DNA of 64,000 nt from Paragordius varius (taxonomy: Eukaryota > Nematomorpha), in the NCBI GenBank assembly GCA_964247055.1, contig OZ176059.1:2170001-2234000 (forward strand), written 5' to 3'. Shown here in pieces: positions 52,261 to 61,613 of this stretch; within the stretch, counting starts at the first letter, position 1, and every line of letters begins with the position of its first letter. The notes under the pieces are model-generated. The model had not been told where the DNA came from and ran no database searches. It saw only the letters and a program-made list of their open reading frames with translations. The position numbers were made by a program, and so were the translations under genes.

Positions 52261-55200
52261 AGAGTAAGATTAAGGTATAATGGTTAAAAAAGTCTTAAAG
52301 CTGCAATATTAATTTCATATCCGATTTTTTAATATAGTGATTAGATTTTTGAAAAGGAGTTTCCATTTTTTAAAATTGTACATATAAAGTCGATATAATA
52401 ATATAATTGACTTTATCTCACTAATTGGGGACAATACCCTTATAATCAACTCTCATTGAATAAAAAACATTTTACAGTATAATTATACAAAACAAAACAA
52501 AATTGTAGAAAAATATTTTTTAAAAGGCAACAATATATTTAAGCTCATTTTTCCTACAAAAACCATATAAATCATAATAATAAAATAATTGATTCTGATA
52601 CCAAATTACATCCTTATTATTTATTTTGCAACTCGAAACAATGTGTTAATTTGAAACTTTTTTATATTATATCTCTTTTTTAATTTTGACTGTATAAAAT
52701 ACTTCAAACTATATTTTTATAATTTTAACTTTAATTCTTAAACAGAATGTAAATTGTTAAAAACTTCAAGCGATATAAATTTGGCCCAACAAAGATTTGA
52801 GCAAGAACGAGAAGCTATGATTGTTGAAAATAGATTATTACGCAAAGATTTAAAGGTCCTTACCAATGAACATAAAGTAATTTAATTTAATTCTCTCTAA
52901 TACTTATAAAAAAACTCCTAGTTTTGAATTAGGGGGTTTAAATAAATTTCATTTTTTATATAATAGGTAAATTATTTTATTTTTTCCATATATTTGTTTT
53001 AATTAATTGATTTTCATAAAAAATAAATAAAAGTCGTTTGGGTAAATAAATTTTTTTTTTATCATAATAGAGAAATTATTTTATATTTTCCATATAATTA
53101 GTATACTGATTTTTATAAATAAATAACCATTTAAATAGTATCATTGACTAACTGATTTGTATAATATTTGAAAAAATATAGTATTCTAATCAAATACTAA
53201 TAATTTTTTCAAAAAATGATGGGGTGTCAAAAGAATCGTTTTTATTCATATTTTTTATAAAAACGCCTTTTTAATCATTTATTTGCTTGCGAATTAATTT
53301 AAATTAAAAGCTTATTATATGGATTATATTATGCAGGAATTATATTAATTTATTGTTTTAATTTTTGTTTCATTGATACAGTAAAAACTGGAATTATACG
53401 GACAAAACGTAAAAATATAAAGACAACCATATTTTTTTTCTATAAGACAACCATACTTTTTACATCTTATTTGAATATGACTCATTGTTTAAATGGCAAA
53501 GTCTGAAATAGAGATATATATTATTAACACAATCAATTCTTTATCTTACAATTGTTACTCTAAGTAGCTTATATGAGATGTATTAAGGTATTAAAAAGTA
53601 TAGTTGTCTTTTAGATAAAAATATTTTTCTATATAATTTACGTTTTGTCCTTCCGTATAATTTCAATTTTTACTCTGTACCTTTGCTTTTTATATATATA
53701 CCATAGTTTTAAGGTCATTTATGTTGTGTAATTCGTTTTTTTACCATAGATTTTGAACAAAGATTTGGAAAATGTTAAAGGAAAACACGATACAGTGAAA
53801 GAGAAATTGGATTTGACTGAGGCTCAACTGAAATCTCTACAACAGATTTTAAGTGCTAAGGTATATATACAATAGTAAAGACTTAAAGATAATTTTAGTT
53901 TTTAATTAAAACAGACATCCATAATACTTTTTTTAAACCCTGATATTTACACATAAACTATATAATAACGATGATTGTAAAATATATATATATATATATA
54001 TTAAAATTACCAATTTACATTCATTCTATATTTTGCCATCTAAAATGATTTACATTTTTAAATAAAGGTGTATGGTTTTTTAATTTTTAGGTTCTGTAGA
54101 ATTTTAATTTTTTGGGGGTAAAATATATTATAAAAAATAAACGTTTAATTTAGCAAAATTTATTAAGGAAGTATAATTATTCGCTATTTAGCTACTTAAC
54201 TAAATAATCATAAAAAATATATACCATTTTTATTATCTGTATTAAACATTTACCAATAAAAATTTTTTTTATTAACAAAAATAATTTTTGGGGTTTAAAA
54301 AATTTTTCCTTAAAATATTTTTTAAAGGAACAAGAAAAAAATGCTATGTTGGAACAATGTAAAGCTCTTGAAAAACAATTACGAATAGCACAAAATCAAA
54401 AAATAACTGTAGAAACTGAGTTACGGAATTACAAGTTAATACATATTTTTTCGATTTTATGAGAATTTTTATTAAAGCCTATCTCAGCACTACTAACGAT
54501 ATAAAAAATGGTATATTTAAGGCACAATTATTGTTATATATAAATTTTATGTTTAATAACTTAGTTTTTACCCAAAATAATAAAGGTTCAATGCATATAT
54601 ATTTATTTAATAATCAATAATTAGTTTAATATAAATGTATCTTTAATATCCAATTATTAGTAATAATCTTGTGTTTATTATCTCTATTTTACAAAGTTAA
54701 TACAAAAAAAGATCAGTTAATTATCAATCACTTTAATTTTATTCCCTTTATTAATTAAATGTATACTAATGATGGTATAGGTAAGTAGGGGCGCAGGACT
54801 TTTACACTACGTGTCAGAATTCGAACCCCGAAACAATCCATTTTTTCCATCATCACTGTCAGCCCTGGGCAGGTGAGTGTTAAAGCCTTCACATGTCCGG
54901 ATGTTACAATTTAAATCCTTACTTACCCTTTATATACTAAAAAAGGAAAAAAGAGACTCTAAACACAATATATCCGCCCAGCGGAGCCTAATATATTGGA
55001 CACCCCTGGTTAAAACTATCGAAATTAATTTTGGTGGACCTTATTTTAATTTAATGAGATATCCTACCATGGCTTAATGACTGTAAATATTTGCATTGAT
55101 AAGTAACAAAAAACTTGTATAACTTGTTATACAGGGAAGATGATTATTGAATTGGTGACACATCTATCAAAAAGTATGGTCGCATTTACGATTTTTTTGT

Positions 55201-58200
55201 TAATTAGTGATACTTATGGTACTTAAAAGGATATAAAATTATACAGATGAAAACCTAAAAAGTAAATTAATACCTGGTAAAATATTTTCAACCTTATTTT
55301 GTTAATCTATTATCATTTTGGAAGGAATAGGCTTATAAATTCCTACACTTTTGATTTTTATTTCGCAATTTTAATGATAGAGATTATTTACAAAAATAAA
55401 AGATATTAAAAAATGTTTTAATCTTTACGGAAAAAATATTTTTATATATGTATTTTATTGGCAGTAAAACGTATGATAATATGCAAGTTAAAAAGTAATA
55501 TTTTTTAATAAGGTCCATATTTTCTAACTTTTAAAAAAAATAAATAAAAATCAACAAATTATGGTGGTAAAAAAATTATTTTTGTCTTTTTCAGACAAAC
55601 ATGCAAAGATAAAATAGAAGAGATGGGGCGTTTAACTCAACAACACGGTTTCCTTCCTAGCAATCAAAACGCAAAACACTATTTTGATTCATCAAGTTTA
55701 ACAACAATCAATACTCCTGAAAACAACCACCATAATATTAATAATGATTTTTCCAATGATGCAGAAACATATTATAAGGATAATCTATTGGCCTTGGATA
55801 AAGCACTATCATCCAATAATATTGTGGTTCAATTACAAAAAAATTTGGAGAGTCGAATAGTTGAAATATCTCAACTTAAAGCTGATATTAAAAGGTATAT
55901 TCATTATTATCTACAGTATGTACACAAGTAAAATGTAAAATTATACTATGGACAAAACGTTAATATTTTTGCTCTAAAAGAATAACTTATTGTTTTTAAC
56001 TGCAAATTATATATATACTATGGACAAAACGTAAAAATATATAGACTATATTTTTTCTCCAAAAGACAGCCAAACCATACTTTTTAACTCTTGATTATTT
56101 AGGTTATAACATTTATTGTTATAAATTGCAAATTATATATATATACTATGGACAAAACGTAAAAATATAATGACAAATATTTTTTTTCCTCCAAAAGACA
56201 ACCAAACTATACTTCAACTCTTTATTATTTAGATTATAACATTTATTGTTTAAACTATGGAAATTATATATAGTCCAGATTTATATTAGTAACACAATCA
56301 ATTTATAAATTTTATGATTGTAATAAAATGATTTTTTAGGATAAATTGAGGTAGGTTCAAGTAAATATGGTTGTCTTTTGGAATTTTGTTGTTATATTTT
56401 CACGTTTTGTCCGTATATTTAACTTTTTACAGTAAATTTAGATATGTCTAAAATTTATTGTATGAAATTGTATTAAATTAGATTTTCACCCAAAATTGTT
56501 TATAATAATTGAAATATATTTTAATATAATTATTATGCCATCTTCAGATATAAAACTGTAAAATATCAATTAATTAATTATATAAAACCATCGTTAATTA
56601 AAAGCATTGCATTAATTATAAAAATGTATGTGCATTTTATTAAAATCGGCTAATTATATACATATATGTATGTGTTATAGCAAAATTTCGTTTTTTTAAG
56701 AAATTCAATTTTAAATGGTATGTAATCATATAAATCTTGTTTTAGTATAATAAATTGTATAATTTTTTCAAAAAAACATATATAATTAATTACCTTAGAA
56801 ATATTTTTCAAATGATATTATGAAAAACTTAATTATTGCATTACACTAGACAACAAATTTTAACTTTTTTTAACTGCCATTCTTGTAAATTTAAAATTTA
56901 TTTCATTAAAGTACATAATTAGTATATCTGAAAAGAAAATTGGTCTAGCATGCAAGAATTTATTTATATTAGAGTTTATCGATAATTTTTGGCCCCGATT
57001 TAACATTAAACTCGAAATTTCGAAAATTAAAAGTTTTAGATATGAAGCCATGTATTTTATATCATTCGAAAGAGCGCAAAAAACTGCATCTTTTAAATGG
57101 TAGTAAGTCATTTAAATCAATCGGATGTAAAAGTTATTTGGATTTAAATGGTCGAAATTTTCAATCCTTAAATAAGTCAAGAATTTTCACAGACAAACTA
57201 ATTTGAAAATCATATAAATTATTTTAATATAATTATTAGGGTTAGATTAGTATTTAATTAAAAAAAATGTTTGAAAAAGCTTTTGGTTTGCTTTTTTAAT
57301 AAAAATCATTATTATCATAAATATTTTACCTAGTGGATACTAAAATGCATAGTTATAACTGTAAATTTAATACATAATGGCTAGAAAAGATCAAAAATAC
57401 CTTAAACTTTGTTTTTATCTTTAAAATTTCGAAATTATCAGCCTCGTAAAGAAAATAAATTAATATTGATAAGATGGTAATTTTTAAAAAAACAAAAAAC
57501 TTAAAAATGGCTGTTTTGAGTGACATAAAAGCAATAAAAAAAATGTTTTAATCAAAAAAACTTTCTTGTGTTATCTTTTTTGGACATTCATCACCATCTC
57601 AAAGTTTGAGCTATTTTCATCCATTAGTTTTAAAAATATAATAATTAAAAAAGTGCTCTCGCTTCGCACGTTTGTCGCTCTTTGTGTCCAATATTAACTG
57701 TCGATGTAATACATATTAGTATACATTTTATAGAGTTTTTATTACTCTTTCGAATGATATATTACAAATGGGCATTACTTGCATATTTTCAAAGAAAAAC
57801 ATTTTTTAGTAAAATTTTGATAAAGAGGGCGCATAATCAAAAAAATCAAATTATACAAGATTCTTCCATCGGGTTATAATTTTTATATCAGATTTACTGT
57901 TAGAATGATACTAAATATCAGAAAATGCAAAAAACTCGAGTGGCAGAAAAATTTGTTGTCCAGTGTTATTATTAATATTCAAAAGTTTAACTTTGTACGA
58001 TGTATGAAAATTTATTATTAAATTATAATTGATTTGTAATACGACTAAACTTTTAAATAAAAATAAGATAAATATGTTAAGGCAAGAATTTATAAAAACA
58101 CATTTATTATTTAATTTGGTCTTTAATAATTGTTTCGTTGCATAAACAATTGTCCTAATATGTTAATCTTTATGTTTTTAACAGATTAGAAATAGTTTGT

Positions 58201-61200
58201 CAGGAATCAACTAAAGCCCAAAATTCGCTCAAAAGATCATTGGAACAAAAAAATTCTGATACCGTTGAGGTTTTTAATTTATTATCGCAATTTAATTATA
58301 ATAATTAATATATTTAATCTATTATGTAAACCTTCGATAATAAAACTTTTTTTTACTTTCTATAAAATAATGAACTGGCCGTAAGGATTTAATATATTCT
58401 TCTTTATAAAACAAAATTTAAATAACTCATTATATATTTATTATCAATGATACTTATCAAATAATTTTAGCTGCGAAATCTTTTTACATACACCATATAA
58501 CACCAATAAAAATTAGCAGTTGTTTGACACATTAGCATATATTTTTACCCAAAAAAGGTACATAAAAAAATTTAATAACTAATTCATGGCTATAAAAAGC
58601 TTTTAGGGCAGCGGTATTTAAATATTATGTTTCATTTTCTTTATTTCAAATTAACTAACCAACTTATGTTTTTTATTGTTTTAGCTTCAACAAACTTTAC
58701 AAAAGTTTGAACGGGATCATAGAATTCTACGGGCCGAACTTGATAGCCGTCGTCAGAGTTTACGTACGCTCCACGAGGTTATAACGTGCGCTAAAACCCG
58801 TGAAAATAATTTGCGGGCAAAAATACGTAAACTCGAAACCAAACTTAAGGATTATCTTGTTGTTAATTATCAATTGCAAGATGAACAACATGGCCTATAT
58901 TACCCAAATGAAAATAATAATAATAATGCTGATTTTGAAAGCAATACCAACTATAATAATGATAATATTAATTTAAGGACTATGAATGTGAAAATGAAGA
59001 ATGATAAGTAATTAAATTTTTATTTGTGTAATGATATTTGGATTACCTCAATTATTTTTGGTACAATTATATTTGCTGGGGATATTAGTTTGTTTAACTT
59101 GACGATTTTATAACTGTTTTTTTATTTTAAATTCATTTTTGAAAAAAAAATTGAGAAACGCGCCGCTCAATTCGTTAAAATAAATTTACTTTGACATACA
59201 TTAAAAATTAAAATTATACGGACAAAATGTAAAAATATAAAGACAAATATTTTTTTTAAAAAGAAAACCATACTTTTTTAAACTTCATTTTTTATAACTC
59301 AACCTTTAAGGGTTTTTTCTCCCAACAAGGAGGTAACCCTTCGGATAGATTTACGCCATGAGCATCGGTCCTGTGCATCTTCAATTTTCAGGTTTAAAAT
59401 AGCCAGATCGTTTTCCACAATAGAAAGCCAACTTTGTAATGGACGTCCTTTACGATTTCGCAAACTTGTAGAAAAATTGACCATCAGCGCGGTATAGCCA
59501 ACTTTCATGTGGGCGTCGGTGAACATGTCCCGCAAATCTCAGTCGATTTGTGCGCAAACAATCGATAAGCGGAGTCATTTGTAGGACAGTATATGGATCA
59601 AATTTATTATTGTAATTATAGAGGTTTGGGTTTGTAGCATAAAGTATAGTTTTTAGAATTCTCCTTTCCGCTTGTGGTAACTTTAGTGAATTTGTTTTGG
59701 TTAAAGCCATAGCTTCGGTTGCGTAAATTAGAGGTCGTATGGTGGTGGTGTACATAGTCGATTTGGATTTGAATGAAATGTATTTATTGTTTATAATACT
59801 TTTGAGTTGGTGGTATTTTGACCAGGCGTTTTTTATACGGTTATTGATGGTTGGTTCAAGGCCCCCACCAGCGCTTATAATGTCACCCAAATATGTGAAA
59901 CTTTGTACTGTTTCAAAAGGTTCTTCATTACGTACACTTTGTGGAGGCTTAGTTGGGTTAGGCGTGGTGCAATTGCTGCATATAAAATCGTGATGTAATT
60001 TTAGCGATTTCAACTGAGAGCATTTTTTGTGGACCCATTTTTTACATTTGAGGCATTGGATTGCGTTGGTTTTGACTTCTTTATTACATATTGAGCAGGG
60101 CCATTTAATGGGATTGTATATTATTATCGTTCATTAATTTTGTTTTTGATACATTTACCTTAAGTCCAAACACTAGCCGTTCTTTGGATGTTGTATGGTA
60201 AGCCTTGCTCTAAGGATTTAGAGATTTCATCCATAATAGTTATAAACAAGAACGGGCTTAAGAGCGAGCCTTGATGCAGCCCGGAGTTAATTGAGAGTGA
60301 GTCGGAGTGCCCTACGTTTGTCGCCACCTGAGCTTTGCACTCGGTATATAATGCCATTATTGATTTAACCATCCATTCGTCAATGCCTTTGTTTCGTAGG
60401 GCCCATGGGATTAGAGTTCGGGGTACCGAATTAAATGCCTTTTCAAGGTCGATAAAGGCATAAAATAAGGGGCTATTTCGAAGGTGTGCTTGTTGAAGTT
60501 GTCTTAAGATGAAAATGGCGTCTGTGGTTCCTTTGTTGGGTAAGAAACCACACTGCATTTCATTTATATCTATCCTATCTTTAAGCTTATTTAATAGAAT
60601 AAGTTCAAAAAGTTTCATACCATGTTCGAGTAATTTTATTGGGCGATAGGAGTCAGGGTTAAGTCTGTCCCCTTTGCCCTTATATAGGGGTATTATTAAG
60701 CTATTGTTCCATTCGTTTGGAGTTATATTATCGTTTTAATTATACTATTAAATATATTACACAGTATCGGTGTGCTTAGTTTTGAATCCAAGGCGCTGAT
60801 CATTTCTACAGTAAATTCAGAGGGACCGGAGGCTTTATTCCTTTTATAACTCATTGTTTCTATTTGAAAATTATAAAATTTATATGTATATTGGTGACAC
60901 AATCAATTCTATATATAGCAAATTTAATTAAATAGCTTATGAAAAAATTAAAGTTGAAAAAGTATGGTTGTTTTTTGTTAAAAAACTGTCTTTTTATCTT
61001 AATGTTTTGTCCGTATAATTTCAGATTTTGCTGTACTTTTCACCTAATCACATTTTAAAATCAAATATTAAGAGATATGAGCGAGCACAATTATATTTTA
61101 TATATTTTTTATATAAAATATAATTATACACCTTATTATAGTATTGATAGTGGATTTGGTCAATCAGCGGGCATCAAAACAACAACTTTCGAAAACGGTA

Positions 61201-61578
61201 AAATTATATATTTTTGATTATCTATGTCTATAATTTTATAATTTTCTCCATTATTAATATATTCAGTGGATCTCCTTCCCCCCTTAACTTAACTCCGAAT
61301 CATGTCAAAAATTGGCTCATTAATTGCAACACTTAAGCCCTTTGAATTAATTAATCAATTAAATTTTTGGATTAAAATATATAATATAATTGTTAATGTA
61401 TCCGAGCTATTACAAAAATTATAAAAATTAATTTATATTTCATTATGAAAATTCCTTAATAGCCCGAAACCAGTAAGTTTATGCGAAAGAATATAATCTA
61501 AAAATACAGTTAGGCTAATTTAAATTCGGAAATAAACTCATCATAAGGGGTAGGGATCATTATAGGGAGGTCTACTGT

Positions 61579-61613
<35 letters not shown>

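Noticed and set aside
59739-59993. Plus-strand frame inside the LINE
   Set aside because: Antisense shadow of the LINE reading frame on the minus strand.
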